Shown in pieces: positions 24,885-33,431 of a stretch of 64,000 nucleotides of DNA (position 1 is its first letter; each line of letters starts with the position of its first letter). Source of the DNA: Senimuribacter sp049852125 (GTDB lineage: Bacteria > Bacillota > Clostridia > Peptostreptococcales > Anaerovoracaceae); the NCBI RefSeq assembly GCF_049852125.1, contig NZ_CP187532.1, forward strand, positions 310,001 through 374,000. Direction: 5' to 3'. A program made the position numbers and the translations under genes. The notes beneath the pieces are model-generated. The model saw only the letters and a list, made by a program, of their open reading frames with translations. It had not been told where the DNA came from and did not search any database.

Positions 24885-25520
24885 ATGAAAGCTATTTTAG
24901 GCAAGAAAATCGGTATGACCCAGATTTTCGCAGAAACAGGAGAAGTAATTCCTGTAACAGTCATCGAAGCTGGCCCAGAAGTTGTAACGCAGATTAAAAC
25001 AGTAGAAACTGACGGTTACAATGCAGTACAGGTGGCTTTTGAAGATCAGAAGGCACACAGAGTAAATAAGCCTATGACAGGCCATTTTGCAAAGAGCGGC
25101 GCGCCTTTGAAAAAGCATCTGACAGAGTTCAGAGTAGAAGAAGGCGAAACTTACGAGTTAGGACAGGTAATTACTGTTGCTGATTTCGAAGCAGGAAGTA
25201 AACTGGACGTTACCGGAACCTCCAAAGGTAAAGGTACGCAGGGTAACATCAAGAGACACGGACACCACAGAGGTCCGATGACCCACGGTTCCAAGCACAA
25301 GAGATTGGCTGGCGCATTGGCTGCAGGTACGTATCCTTCCAGAGTATTCAAGGGTAATGCTGGTCCGGGAAGAATGGGCCGTGAGACGGTTACCGTTCAG
25401 AATGTAGTTTTAGTAAAAGTTGACACTGACAGAAACCTGATGCTGGTTAAGGGAGCAGTTCCTGGCGGCAAAGGAAGTCTGGTAAGAATCCAGTATGCTG
25501 TCAAGGGTCAGGACAAATAG
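24885..25520 (+). CDS. rplC: 50S ribosomal protein L3
   Basis: L3 is an early assembly protein near the peptidyl transferase centre. From the ATG at 24885 (AAAAGGAG upstream) it has 211 residues with KAILGKKIGMTQIF at the start and the conserved loop GTQGNIKRHGHHRGPMTHGS and RVFKGNAGPGRMG. Second gene of the cluster, 29 bases before rplD. Confidence 0.98.
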   Translation: MKAILGKKIGMTQIFAETGEVIPVTVIEAGPEVVTQIKTVETDGYNAVQVAFEDQKAHRVNKPMTGHFAKSGAPLKKHLTEFRVEEGETYELGQVITVADFEAGSKLDVTGTSKGKGTQGNIKRHGHHRGPMTHGSKHKRLAGALAAGTYPSRVFKGNAGPGRMGRETVTVQNVVLVKVDTDRNLMLVKGAVPGGKGSLVRIQYAVKGQDK

Positions 25521-25549
25521 AATAGACTTCAGAAAGGAGGAAGCACATA

Positions 25550-26173
25550 ATGGCAAAAGTAACTATGCTTAACATGGCCGGAACTGAAGCCGGAACCATC
25601 GAGCTAAAGGATGAAATATTTGGCATCGAGCCAAACGCAAACGCTGTTCATGCAGTGGTTGTAAATTATCTGGCAAACCAGAGACAGGGCACACAGTCTG
25701 CAAAGACTAGAGGCGAAGTCAGAGGAGGCGGAAGAAAGCCTTTCAGACAGAAGGGAACAGGCCGTCACAGACAGGGTTCTACAACTGACCCTTCACAGGT
25801 AGGAGGCGGTATCGCTTTTGCGCCAAAGCCAAGAAGCTACAGATATACAGTGCCTAAGAAGGTGAGAAGACTTGCTATGAAGTCTGTTCTCTCCGCTAAA
25901 GTGGCTGATAGCGAGATCATCGTATTAGACGAATTGAAATTTGATGCTCCGAAAACGAAAGAAATGATTAAGGTTTTGGAGAACGTCAAGGCAGCGAAAA
26001 AAGCTTTGATCATTACGGTTGAAAAGGATGAAAACGTAGTAAGATCCGCAGCCAATATCCCGGGAGTTAAAACTGCTCTCGTAGGAACTATGAATGTTTA
26101 CGAAATCGTAAATCATACCAGCTTCATCGTAACGAAGGAAGCAATCGAAAAAATTCAGGAGGTGTACATCTAA
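25550..26173 (+). CDS. rplD: 50S ribosomal protein L4
   Basis: L4 lines the exit tunnel and, in some bacteria, represses its own operon through the leader. The 207-residue product shows the tunnel loop region TRGEVRGGGRKPFRQKGTGRHRQGS and the C-terminal KALIITVEKDENVVRSAANI. AGAAAGGAGGAAG precedes the ATG. Its stop overlaps the rplW start by one base (26173), indicating coupled translation. Confidence 0.98.
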   Translation: MAKVTMLNMAGTEAGTIELKDEIFGIEPNANAVHAVVVNYLANQRQGTQSAKTRGEVRGGGRKPFRQKGTGRHRQGSTTDPSQVGGGIAFAPKPRSYRYTVPKKVRRLAMKSVLSAKVADSEIIVLDELKFDAPKTKEMIKVLENVKAAKKALIITVEKDENVVRSAANIPGVKTALVGTMNVYEIVNHTSFIVTKEAIEKIQEVYI

Positions 26174-26463
26174 TGAGATCCGCATACGACGTAATCATCA
26201 AGCCGGTCATTTCTGAACAGAGTATGGACCAGGCACAGGAAAAGAAGTACACATTCAAGGTTGCTGTAGATGCTAATAAGACGGAGGTTAAATTAGCAGT
26301 CGAAGAAATCTTTGGTGTTGAAGTAAAGAAAGTTAATGTCATGAACTATGACGGTAAATTAAAGAGAATGGGAAGAACCATGGGCAGAAGATCAGCTTAT
26401 AAGAAAGCGATCGTAACTCTGACTGAAGGCAGCAAAGAGATTGAGTTCTTCCAGAGTCTGTAA
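26173..26463 (+). CDS. rplW: 50S ribosomal protein L23
   Basis: L23 sits at the tunnel exit and docks trigger factor and SRP. The 96-residue product has DVIIKPVISEQSMD and the KVNVMNYDGKLKRMGRTMGR segment. Its ATG shares a base with the rplD stop; the ribosome site AGGAGGTG lies inside rplD. Confidence 0.98.
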   Translation: MRSAYDVIIKPVISEQSMDQAQEKKYTFKVAVDANKTEVKLAVEEIFGVEVKKVNVMNYDGKLKRMGRTMGRRSAYKKAIVTLTEGSKEIEFFQSL

Positions 26464-26482
26464 TATTAGGAGGTAGATAAGA

Positions 26483-27316
26483 ATGGGAATTAAAAAATAT
26501 AAACCAACGACTCCTGGTCAGCGCGGCATGACGGTTTCTACTTTCGAAGAGATTACTGTGAAGGCACCAGAAAAATCTCTTACAGAAACTTTGAAAAAGC
26601 ATGCAGGAAGAAACGTCAGAGGTAAGATTACCGTTAGACATAGAGGCGGCGGTACCAGACATAAATACAGAATCATCGACTTCAAGAGAATGAAGGATGA
26701 TATTCCTGGAAAGGTTACAACTATTGAATATGATCCGAACAGAAGCGCTAATATCGCTCTGATCGTATACGCAGATGGCGAAAAGAGATATATCATCGCT
26801 CCGAACAAGCTGAAGGTTGGCGATGTGATCTACTCCGGCCCGGAAGCAGATATTAAGGTTGGAAACGCACTTCCAATCGCCAATATCCCAGTTGGTACTA
26901 TGATCCACAATATCGAATTGAAGCCTGGTAAGGGCGGACAGCTGGCAAGATCTGCTGGTAACGCTGCTCAGCTTATGGCGAAAGAGGATAAATATGCTCA
27001 GGTAAGACTTCCGTCCGGTGAAGTTAGAAAAGTCCTGATTCAGTGCAGAGCAACCATCGGTGAAGTTGGCAATGCAGATCATTCCAACATTCAGATTGGT
27101 AAAGCAGGAAGAAAAAGACACATGGGTATCAGACCTACTGTAAGAGGTTCTGTTATGAACCCTAACGATCACCCACACGGCGGTGGTGAAGGCAGAGCGC
27201 CTGTTGGACGTAAGAGTCCGGTTACTCCTTGGGGTAAACCTGCACTGGGCTATAAGACCAGAAAGAAGAATAAGGCTTCTAATCAGTATATCGTAAAGAG
27301 AAGAAATGAGAAATAA
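26483..27316 (+). CDS. rplB: 50S ribosomal protein L2
   Basis: L2 supports subunit joining and peptidyl transfer. The 277-residue product has GIKKYKPTTPGQRGMTVS, the RNA-binding core RHRGGGTRHKYRIIDFKR and the catalytic-region histidine motif VMNPNDHPHGGGEGRAPVG, followed by the basic C-terminal TRKKNKASNQYIVKRR. The long frame on the opposite strand here is only its shadow. Confidence 0.98.
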   Translation: MGIKKYKPTTPGQRGMTVSTFEEITVKAPEKSLTETLKKHAGRNVRGKITVRHRGGGTRHKYRIIDFKRMKDDIPGKVTTIEYDPNRSANIALIVYADGEKRYIIAPNKLKVGDVIYSGPEADIKVGNALPIANIPVGTMIHNIELKPGKGGQLARSAGNAAQLMAKEDKYAQVRLPSGEVRKVLIQCRATIGEVGNADHSNIQIGKAGRKRHMGIRPTVRGSVMNPNDHPHGGGEGRAPVGRKSPVTPWGKPALGYKTRKKNKASNQYIVKRRNEK

Positions 27317-27332
27317 GGAAGGAGCATAGAGA

Positions 27333-27611
27333 ATGAGTAGATCACTTAAAAAAGGTCCTTTCGTAGACGTGAAGCTTCTGAAAGCCATCGAAGCCATGAA
27401 CGAAGCAAACGAAAAGAAAGTTATCAAAACATGGTCAAGACCATCCACTATATTCCCACAGATGGTGGGACACACCATTGCAGTCCATGACGGCAGAAAG
27501 CATGTTCCTGTATATATTACAGAAGACATGGTAGGCCACAAGCTTGGAGAATTTGCTCCAACCAGAACTTACAGAGGTCATGCTGCAGATAAGTCATCGA
27601 AGGTAAGATAA
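27333..27611 (+). CDS. rpsS: 30S ribosomal protein S19
   Basis: S19 binds the 3' major domain of 16S rRNA together with S13. The 92-residue protein has SRSLKKGPFVDVKLL, TWSRPSTIFPQMVGHTIAVH and GEFAPTRTYRGHA, all family hallmarks. AAGGAAGGAG precedes the start, 17 bases after rplB. Confidence 0.98.
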   Translation: MSRSLKKGPFVDVKLLKAIEAMNEANEKKVIKTWSRPSTIFPQMVGHTIAVHDGRKHVPVYITEDMVGHKLGEFAPTRTYRGHAADKSSKVR

Positions 27612-27627
27612 GAAAAGGAGATAAGAA

Positions 27628-27963
27628 ATGGAAGCAAAAGCAGTTGCAAAATACGTAAGAATGTCTCCTATCAAGCTGAAACCGGTTGTAGACCTGGTTA
27701 GAGGCAAGGACTTAGCAGAGGCATTAACAATCCTGAAGTTCACACCGGGAAAAGGTTCTGAGATTGTAGAAAAGGTTGTGAAGTCAGCAGCAGCAAACGC
27801 TGAGAACAATTTTGATATGAATCCAGATAATTTATATGTTGCAGAGGTATATGCTCATCAGGGCCCTACAATGAAGAGATGGAGAGCCGGTTCACAAGGT
27901 AGAGCATCAATTATTCTGAAGAGATCAAGCCACGTTGGCGTGACTCTGAAAGAAAGAGACTAA
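27628..27963 (+). CDS. rplV: 50S ribosomal protein L22
   Basis: L22 extends a hairpin into the exit tunnel. The 111-residue protein contains AKAVAKYVRMSPIKLKPVVD, KSAAANAENNF and the tunnel-loop GPTMKRWRAGSQGRA with its closing basic residues. It follows rpsS by 17 bases with an AAAAGGAG site. Confidence 0.98.
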   Translation: MEAKAVAKYVRMSPIKLKPVVDLVRGKDLAEALTILKFTPGKGSEIVEKVVKSAAANAENNFDMNPDNLYVAEVYAHQGPTMKRWRAGSQGRASIILKRSSHVGVTLKERD

Positions 27964-27981
27964 GAATAGGAGGTTCATTGA

Positions 27982-28857
27982 ATGGGTCAGAAAGTAAGTC
28001 CACATGGATTGAGAGTGGGCGTAATCAAAGACTGGAACTCAAAGTGGTATGCAAAAAAGAACAACTTTGCAGATTTACTTGTTGAAGATAATCAGGTTAG
28101 AGAATACGTAAAGAAAAAATTATACGTTGCTGGCGTTTCTAAGGTTGTAATCGAGAGAGCCGCTGCGAACAAGATCAGAGTTATCGTACTGACTGCAAGA
28201 CCAGGTATGGTTATCGGACGCTCCGGCAACGGTGTTGACGAACTGAAGGCAGCTCTGGTTAAGATGACGGGCAAGGAAGTGGAAATTTCCATTGAAGAAG
28301 TCAGAAGGGCTGAATTAGACGCACAGTTGACAGCAGAATCTATCGCACAGGCTCTGGAGAGACGTGTATCCTTCAGAAGAGCGATGAAGCAGGCTATCGG
28401 CAGAACCATGAAAGCTGGCGCAAAGGGCATCAAAGTTCTCTGCTCCGGAAGATTGGGCGGCGCTGAAATCGCAAGAAGCGAAAAGTACAGCGAAGGAAAT
28501 GTTCCTCTCCACACTTTAAGAGCCGACATCGACTATGGATTCGCAGAAGCCGACACCACTTACGGTAAGATTGGTGTAAAGGTATGGATCAACCATGGTG
28601 AGATCCTTGATAAGGGATTACAGAGCCCGGTTCGTGAGGAAAAGCGCGAAAAGAGAGAGAGAAGAGGCAGAAAAGACGGTGACAGAAGAAGAAACGACAG
28701 ACGTGATCGCGGCGACAGAAGAAGAAACGACCGCGGTGACAGAAATGAAGCGCCGAAAGCTGTAAACCCAAGAGTCAGAAAGACTCCGAAGGCAGAACCT
28801 AAAGCAATCGAACCACAGGTAGAAGCTGCACCGGCTGCAGAGACTACCGAAGAATAA
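27982..28857 (+). CDS. rpsC: 30S ribosomal protein S3, long form
   Basis: S3 lies at the mRNA entry site and has helicase activity with S4. The first ~210 residues are standard (GQKVSPHGLRVGVIKDWNSK, the KH domain GMVIGRSGNGVDELK, LGGAEIARSEKYSEG). The protein runs to 291 residues because of a ~75-residue extension: an arginine/aspartate-rich repeat stretch (DRRRNDRRDRGDRRRN) followed by a proline/alanine/glutamate tail. Such extensions occur in several clostridia and are probably disordered. No frameshift is seen. Confidence 0.97.
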   Translation: MGQKVSPHGLRVGVIKDWNSKWYAKKNNFADLLVEDNQVREYVKKKLYVAGVSKVVIERAAANKIRVIVLTARPGMVIGRSGNGVDELKAALVKMTGKEVEISIEEVRRAELDAQLTAESIAQALERRVSFRRAMKQAIGRTMKAGAKGIKVLCSGRLGGAEIARSEKYSEGNVPLHTLRADIDYGFAEADTTYGKIGVKVWINHGEILDKGLQSPVREEKREKRERRGRKDGDRRRNDRRDRGDRRRNDRGDRNEAPKAVNPRVRKTPKAEPKAIEPQVEAAPAAETTEE

Positions 28858-28879
28858 GTACGAAAGGAGGAACTAAGCC

Positions 28880-29311
28880 ATGTTAATGCCAAAGCGCGTT
28901 AAACACAGAAGAGTTCATAGAGGTAGAATGAAGGGCGTAGCAACCAAGGGCAATACCATTACCTACGGTTCATACGGCCTGGTATCACAGGAATGTGGAT
29001 GGATCACCTCCAATCAGATCGAGGCAGCTCGTATTGCCATGACAAGATCTATCAAAAGAGGTGGTAAAGTATATATCAAGATTTTCCCGCACAAGTCAGT
29101 AACCAAGAAGCCTGCTGAAGTACGTATGGGTTCCGGTAAAGGTGCTCCGGAGTACTGGGTAGCAGTAGTTAAACCTGGCAGAGTCATGTTCGAGATCGAC
29201 GGAGTAACAGAAGAACAGGCAAGAGAAGCTATGAGGCTTGCAATGCACAAGTTACCTGTCAAGTGCAAATTTGCCATCAAAGAAAAAGAAGCAAAGGGTG
29301 GTGAAGCATAA
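28880..29311 (+). CDS. rplP: 50S ribosomal protein L16
   Basis: L16 helps position A-site tRNA. The 143-residue product begins MLMPKRVKHRRVHRGRMKG and contains GKGAPEYWVAVVKPGRVMFE and the basic lysine-rich end. AAAGGAGGAAC precedes the ATG. It overlaps rpmC by one base. Confidence 0.98.
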   Translation: MLMPKRVKHRRVHRGRMKGVATKGNTITYGSYGLVSQECGWITSNQIEAARIAMTRSIKRGGKVYIKIFPHKSVTKKPAEVRMGSGKGAPEYWVAVVKPGRVMFEIDGVTEEQAREAMRLAMHKLPVKCKFAIKEKEAKGGEA

Positions 29312-29514
29312 TGGAATTGAAGAAAATGAGAGAGATGACTGACATCGAATTGAATGCTGAACTGGAAAAAATGAAGAAGGAACTCTTTAATCTGAGATTT
29401 CAGCATGTTACAGGACAGCTTGAGAATCCTGTAAAGATGAGAGAAGTTAAGAGAAATATTGCGAGAGTTAAGACCATCATCAGAGAAAAAGAACTTGAAA
29501 AGGTTCAGGCTTAA
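29311..29514 (+). CDS. rpmC: 50S ribosomal protein L29
   Basis: A 67-residue, almost all-helical protein at the tunnel exit (MELKKMREMTDIELNAEL ... LFNLRFQHVTGQLENP ... NIARVKTIIREKE). Its ATG shares a base with the rplP stop, so the pair is translationally coupled. Confidence 0.98.
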   Translation: MELKKMREMTDIELNAELEKMKKELFNLRFQHVTGQLENPVKMREVKRNIARVKTIIREKELEKVQA

Positions 29515-29533
29515 TGAAAGGAGGATGTAAATT

Positions 29534-29794
29534 ATGGCAGTTGAAAGAAACAGAAGAAAGACTAAAGTCGGCATCGTAGTAAGCGATAAGATGGATAAGA
29601 CTGTAGTTGTTGCAATCGAAGACTTCGTAAGACATTCCCTTTACGGCAAAGCTGTAAAAAGAACCAAGAAGGTGAAGGCTCACGATGAAAACAACGAATG
29701 TAATATCGGAGATAAAGTTAGAATTATGGAAACAAGACCTCTGTCCAAGGACAAGAGATGGAGACTTGTTAACATCGTAGAGAAGGTTAAATAA
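29534..29794 (+). CDS. rpsQ: 30S ribosomal protein S17
   Basis: An 86-residue OB-fold primary 16S rRNA binder, with RNRRKTKVGIVVSDKMDKTV, RHSLYGKAVKRTKK and RIMETRPLSKDKRWRL. AAAGGAGGATG precedes the ATG; 19 bases after rpmC. Confidence 0.98.
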   Translation: MAVERNRRKTKVGIVVSDKMDKTVVVAIEDFVRHSLYGKAVKRTKKVKAHDENNECNIGDKVRIMETRPLSKDKRWRLVNIVEKVK

Positions 29795-29808
29795 GGAGGC
29801 ACCAGATC

Positions 29809-30183
29809 ATGATTCAAACAGAAACAAGATTAAGAGTTGCTGACAATTCAGGTGCAAAAGAACTTTTATGTATCCGTATCCTGGGCGGTACTTCCCGTCA
29901 GTATGCGAATATCGGTGATGTAATCGTTTGTGCTGTTAAAGAAGCAACACCGGGCGGCGTTGTCAAGAAGGGCGATGTTGTCAAGGCTGTAGTCGTTAGA
30001 ACAAAGAAGGGCGCCAGAAGAGCAGACGGCAGCTACGTAAAATTTGACCAGAACGCGGCTGTTATCATTAAGGATAAAGAAGATAAGACTCCAGTTGGAA
30101 CGCGTATCTTCGGGCCTGTTGCCAGAGAGCTCAGAGATAAAGGCTTCATGAAGATCGTGTCATTGGCACCGGAAGTATTATAA
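29809..30183 (+). CDS. rplN: 50S ribosomal protein L14
   Basis: A 124-residue (slightly longer than the usual 122) intersubunit-bridge protein: MIQTETRLRVADNSGAKELL, GGVVKKGDVVKAVVVR and the C-terminal GPVARELRDKGFMKIVSLAPEVL. It follows rpsQ by 14 bases. Confidence 0.98.
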   Translation: MIQTETRLRVADNSGAKELLCIRILGGTSRQYANIGDVIVCAVKEATPGGVVKKGDVVKAVVVRTKKGARRADGSYVKFDQNAAVIIKDKEDKTPVGTRIFGPVARELRDKGFMKIVSLAPEVL

Positions 30184-30197
30184 GGAGGTGTTGACAG

Positions 30198-30503
30198 ATG
30201 CGTATTAAAAAAGGCGATACAGTAGTAGTAATTACTGGTAAAGATAAAGGTAAAACCGGAAAAGTCCTGAAAGCTATGCCGAAGGAAAACAGAGTCATCG
30301 TTGAAGGCGTAAACATGCAGACAAAGCATCAGAAGCAGACTAGAACCGAAAAGGCTGAAATCAAGCACCTGGAAGGACCGATTGATGCTTCCAACGTTAT
30401 GTTCTATGACGCTAAGGCAAAAGAAGCCATCAAGATTGGCTATAAAGTTGACGGTGAAAAGAAAGTCAGAGTTAATAGAAAAACCGGAAACGTAATTGAC
30501 TAA
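30198..30503 (+). CDS. rplX: 50S ribosomal protein L24
   Basis: A 101-residue assembly initiator with a KOW motif (KKGDTVVVITGKDKGKTGK) and the HQKQTRTEKAEIKHLEGPI segment. A good AAGGAGGTG site lies just before the ATG. Confidence 0.98.
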   Translation: MRIKKGDTVVVITGKDKGKTGKVLKAMPKENRVIVEGVNMQTKHQKQTRTEKAEIKHLEGPIDASNVMFYDAKAKEAIKIGYKVDGEKKVRVNRKTGNVID

Positions 30504-30520
30504 GAAAGGAGGAGAAGATT

Positions 30521-31063
30521 TTGACAGCAAGATTAAGAGAAACTTACAAAAGTGAAGTATTCCCAGCATTGAAGGAAAAGTTCCAATACAAGAACGTAAT
30601 GGAAGTTCCTAAGCTGGAGAAGGTTACTATAAATATGGGTCTGGGCGAAGCAAAAGAAAACGCTAAGATTCTGGAAACGGCCGTAAAGGAAATTGGTCTG
30701 ATTACAGGACAGAGACCAGTTGTTACAAAGGCAAAGAAGTCTATCGCAAACTTCAAAGTAAGACAGGGCATGCCAGTTGGAGCAAAAGTTACCCTGAGAG
30801 GAGACAATATGTATGAATTTGTCGACAAATTCTTCAACATCTCTCTTCCTAGAGTAAGAGACTTCAAAGGTGTCAGCAAAAATTCTTTTGACGGTAGAGG
30901 CAATTACTCCATGGGTATCAAGGAGCAGTTGATCTTCCCGGAAATCAACTATGATGACGTTGACACAATCAAAGGTATGAACATCGTATTTACAACGACT
31001 GCTAAGACAGACGAAGAAGCCGCAGCGCTTCTGGAGCTTCTGGGTATGCCGTTTGAGAAGTAG
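30521..31063 (+). CDS. rplE: 50S ribosomal protein L5
   Basis: A 180-residue 5S rRNA-binding protein. The start is TTG at 30521, supported by AAAGGAGGAG 7 bases upstream and by the family N-terminus (ARLRETYKSEV); no ATG is available at the right place. Blocks EKVTINMGLGEAKENAK, GMPVGAKVTLRG and FDGRGNYSMGIKEQLIFPEI are canonical. Confidence 0.97.
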   Translation: MTARLRETYKSEVFPALKEKFQYKNVMEVPKLEKVTINMGLGEAKENAKILETAVKEIGLITGQRPVVTKAKKSIANFKVRQGMPVGAKVTLRGDNMYEFVDKFFNISLPRVRDFKGVSKNSFDGRGNYSMGIKEQLIFPEINYDDVDTIKGMNIVFTTTAKTDEEAAALLELLGMPFEK

Positions 31064-31149
31064 AAAAACTCGATTGTACCGGCGTTGCCGCAAGGAAGTT
31101 TTATATAATTTCCTCGGTGATGCTCGGAAATTATAGGTAGGAGGATAAG

Positions 31150-31335
31150 ATGGCAAAGACATCTCTCAAAGTAAAGCAGCAGAGAAAACCGAAGTATTCC
31201 ACCCGTGCTTACACAAGATGCAGACTTTGTGGAAGACCTCACTCTGTGTTAAAGAAATACGGCATCTGCCGTATCTGCTTCAGAGAGCTTGCTTACAAAG
31301 GTGAAATTCCTGGCGTAAGAAAAGCTAGCTGGTAA
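31150..31335 (+). CDS. rpsZ: 30S ribosomal protein S14, type Z
   Basis: A 61-residue zinc-form S14 (AKTSLKVKQQRKPKYSTRAY) with the two CxxC pairs CRLCG and CRICF. The short zinc form is usual in Bacillota; a zinc-free alternative may exist elsewhere. AGGAGGATAAG precedes the ATG. Confidence 0.98.
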   Translation: MAKTSLKVKQQRKPKYSTRAYTRCRLCGRPHSVLKKYGICRICFRELAYKGEIPGVRKASW

Positions 31336-31558
31336 AATAGAAGTTAAATCAGTGCGAAGGCGAAGCTATAAACCGTTAAGGTTTTGATGCGAACCGCACG
31401 AGACCTACCAACGATTTGTTTTTACAAATCGGGTTAGGGCGGCGGTAAACTCCAAGCCAGCTAAAGCCGGGGAGTTCTCGCACGAGACCTACCAACGATT
31501 TGTTTTTACAAATCGGGTTAGGGCTTCGAACCGCGCAAGAGGAAGGAGATATACTGTA
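31336..31558. repeat. Spacer with two structured repeat copies (C1, C2)
   Basis: Two tandem copies of the ribosomal-spacer repeat fill the gap before rpsH. C1 (about 31353-31440) and C2 (31441-31533) share an identical block from CACGAGACCTACC through CGATTTGT-TTTT-ACAAATCG to GGGTTAGGGC. Stem 1 differs between copies (AAACC/GGTTT in C1; AACTCC/GGAGTT in C2) while staying paired. The minus-strand frame across it encodes a spurious repeated peptide and is not called. Confidence 0.75.
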
Positions 31559-31957
31559 ATGACAATGACAGATCCAATAGCAGATATGCTGACAAGAATC
31601 AGAAATGCCAATACTGTAGGTCACGAAACGGTAGAAATCCCTGCATCTAAGATCAAGAAATCTATTGCAGAGATTCTGCTTGAAGAAGGCTACATTAACG
31701 GTTTTGACGTTATAGACGACAACAAGCAGGGCGTTATCAAAGTACAGATGAAGTACGGCGCAAATAAAGAAAAAGTTATCAACGGAATCAAGAAGATTTC
31801 CAAACCGGGACTGAAAGTTTACGCGAAGGCTAATGATGTACCAAAGGTACTGGGAGGCCTGGGTATCGCGATCATCTCCACATCAAAGGGAGTCATCAGC
31901 GATAAGAAAGCCAGAGAATACGGTGTCGGCGGCGAAGTTATCTGTTATGTATGGTAG
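31559..31957 (+). CDS. rpsH: 30S ribosomal protein S8
   Basis: A 132-residue 16S rRNA binder: MTDPIADMLTRIRNANTVGH, the KPGLKVYAKANDVPKVLGGLGIAIISTSKG core and GVGGEVICYVW at the end. GGAAGGAGA precedes the ATG by 8 bases. The first gene after the repeat spacer in the spc part. Confidence 0.98.
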   Translation: MTMTDPIADMLTRIRNANTVGHETVEIPASKIKKSIAEILLEEGYINGFDVIDDNKQGVIKVQMKYGANKEKVINGIKKISKPGLKVYAKANDVPKVLGGLGIAIISTSKGVISDKKAREYGVGGEVICYVW

Positions 31958-31970
31958 GAGGTAAGAGAAC

Positions 31971-32513
31971 ATGTCAAGAATAGGTAATAAACCTGTTGCA
32001 CTTCCTGCCGGCGTAGAAGTTACTGTAGACGCTAAGAACGTTGTAACAGTAAAAGGTCCTAAGGGAACACTGCAGGAACAGGTAAGCAAATTAATCAACA
32101 TTGAAGTAAAAGAAAATGAAGTAGTTCTGACCAGACCATCTGATGCAAGAGAATATAGATCTCAGCACGGTTTGGCAAGAACTCTGATCAACAACATGGT
32201 AGTCGGCGTTACAAACGGCTATGAAAAGAAACTTCAGCTGGTAGGCGTAGGCTACAGAGCTGAGAAGAAAGGCAACAACCTGGTTATGAACCTTGGTTTC
32301 TCTCACCCGGTTGAGATGCCGGATCCTGAAGGAATTAGCACAGAGACACCGGACGCGACGACGATTCTCGTAAAAGGTATCGACAAAGCAGCTGTAGGAA
32401 ACTATGCCGCTAACATCAGAGCTTGGAGACAGCCTGAACCATATAAGGGCAAGGGTATCAAGTATGCTGATGAAGTGATCCGCAGAAAAGAAGGAAAAGC
32501 TGGAGCTAAATAA
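31971..32513 (+). CDS. rplF: 50S ribosomal protein L6
   Basis: A 180-residue protein near the GTPase centre, with MSRIGNKPVALPAGVEV, GLARTLINNMVVGVTNGYEK and the C-terminal QPEPYKGKGIKYADEVIRRKEGK. It follows rpsH by 13 bases with an AGGAGGTAAG site. Confidence 0.98.
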   Translation: MSRIGNKPVALPAGVEVTVDAKNVVTVKGPKGTLQEQVSKLINIEVKENEVVLTRPSDAREYRSQHGLARTLINNMVVGVTNGYEKKLQLVGVGYRAEKKGNNLVMNLGFSHPVEMPDPEGISTETPDATTILVKGIDKAAVGNYAANIRAWRQPEPYKGKGIKYADEVIRRKEGKAGAK

Positions 32514-32532
32514 GAAAGGAGTGAAATGAGAA

Positions 32533-32898
32533 ATGGCAAAAGAAAGTAGAAATGACAAGCGTGTAAAAAGACACGAAAGAGTTAGAAAAAACTTATCTGG
32601 AACTCCTGAGAAGCCAAGACTTTGCGTATACAGATCTAACAAGAATATTTCCTGTCAGATCATTGATGATGTAAACAAAGTCACTTTAGCTTCTGCATCT
32701 TCCCTTGACAAAGACTTGAAAGCCGAAATTGGTTATGGTGGAAACAAGGAAGCTGCAAAGAAAGTTGGCGAAGCTATTGCTAAGAGAGCGCTGGAAAAGG
32801 GTATCGAAGTTGTAGCCTTTGACAGAGGCGGATTCCTCTATCACGGAAGAGTAAAGGAACTGGCAGATGGCGCTCGCGAAGGCGGATTAAAATTCTAA
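32533..32898 (+). CDS. rplR: 50S ribosomal protein L18
   Basis: A 121-residue 5S rRNA-binding protein (RVKRHERVRKNLSGT, PRLCVYRSNKNISCQIIDD, FDRGGFLYHGRVKELADGAREGGLKF). Between rplF and rpsE in standard spc order. Confidence 0.98.
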   Translation: MAKESRNDKRVKRHERVRKNLSGTPEKPRLCVYRSNKNISCQIIDDVNKVTLASASSLDKDLKAEIGYGGNKEAAKKVGEAIAKRALEKGIEVVAFDRGGFLYHGRVKELADGAREGGLKF

Positions 32899-32914
32899 CA
32901 GGAGGAGATAAGGA

Positions 32915-33418
32915 ATGCGTAATATCATTGATGCATCCAAGCTGGACTTGAAAGAAACTATCGTTAACATCAGACGTGTTGCAAAGACAGTTAAGGGCGG
33001 TAGAAATATGAGATTCAGCGTAACCGTAGTTGTCGGCGATGGCAGCGGCTACGTAGGCGTTGGTCTTGGTAAGGCTCAGGAAATTCCTGAAGCTGTAAGA
33101 AAAGCTACAGAGGATGCAAAAAAGAATTTAATATATGTTCCGACAGTTGGAACAACTATACCACATAGAAACATCGGTATCTTCGGCGCAGGAAAGGTTT
33201 TACTGATGCCTGCTGCACAGGGTACTGGAGTTATCGCGGGTTCCTCCGTACGTACTGTACTGGAAGCTGCAGGAATTAAGGACGTTAGAGCGAAGTCCAT
33301 TGGTTCCAATAACACCGGTAACATGGCTTATGCGACACTGGAAGGTCTTAAAGGACTGATGACAGTAGAAAAGGTTGCTAAGCTGAGAGGTAAGACACCT
33401 GAAGAAATCTTAGGATAG
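32915..33418 (+). CDS. rpsE: 30S ribosomal protein S5
   Basis: A 167-residue fidelity and mRNA-entry protein: the double-stranded-RNA-binding part (VNIRRVAKTVKGGRNMRF, GVGLGKAQEIPEAVRKA) and the GTGVIAGSSVRTVLEAAG block. AGGAGGAGA precedes the ATG. Confidence 0.98.
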   Translation: MRNIIDASKLDLKETIVNIRRVAKTVKGGRNMRFSVTVVVGDGSGYVGVGLGKAQEIPEAVRKATEDAKKNLIYVPTVGTTIPHRNIGIFGAGKVLLMPAAQGTGVIAGSSVRTVLEAAGIKDVRAKSIGSNNTGNMAYATLEGLKGLMTVEKVAKLRGKTPEEILG

Positions 33419-33431
33419 GAGGACACGCAAA

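Noticed and set aside
26339..27541. 400-residue minus-strand frame across rplW, rplB and rpsS
   Set aside because: It is the shadow of three highly conserved ribosomal genes; composition is serine/phenylalanine-rich noise and there is no ribosome site.
31376..31624. 82-residue minus frame with repeated RPNPICKNKSLVGLVR
   Set aside because: Translation of the two spacer repeat copies, antisense to rpsH start; not a gene.
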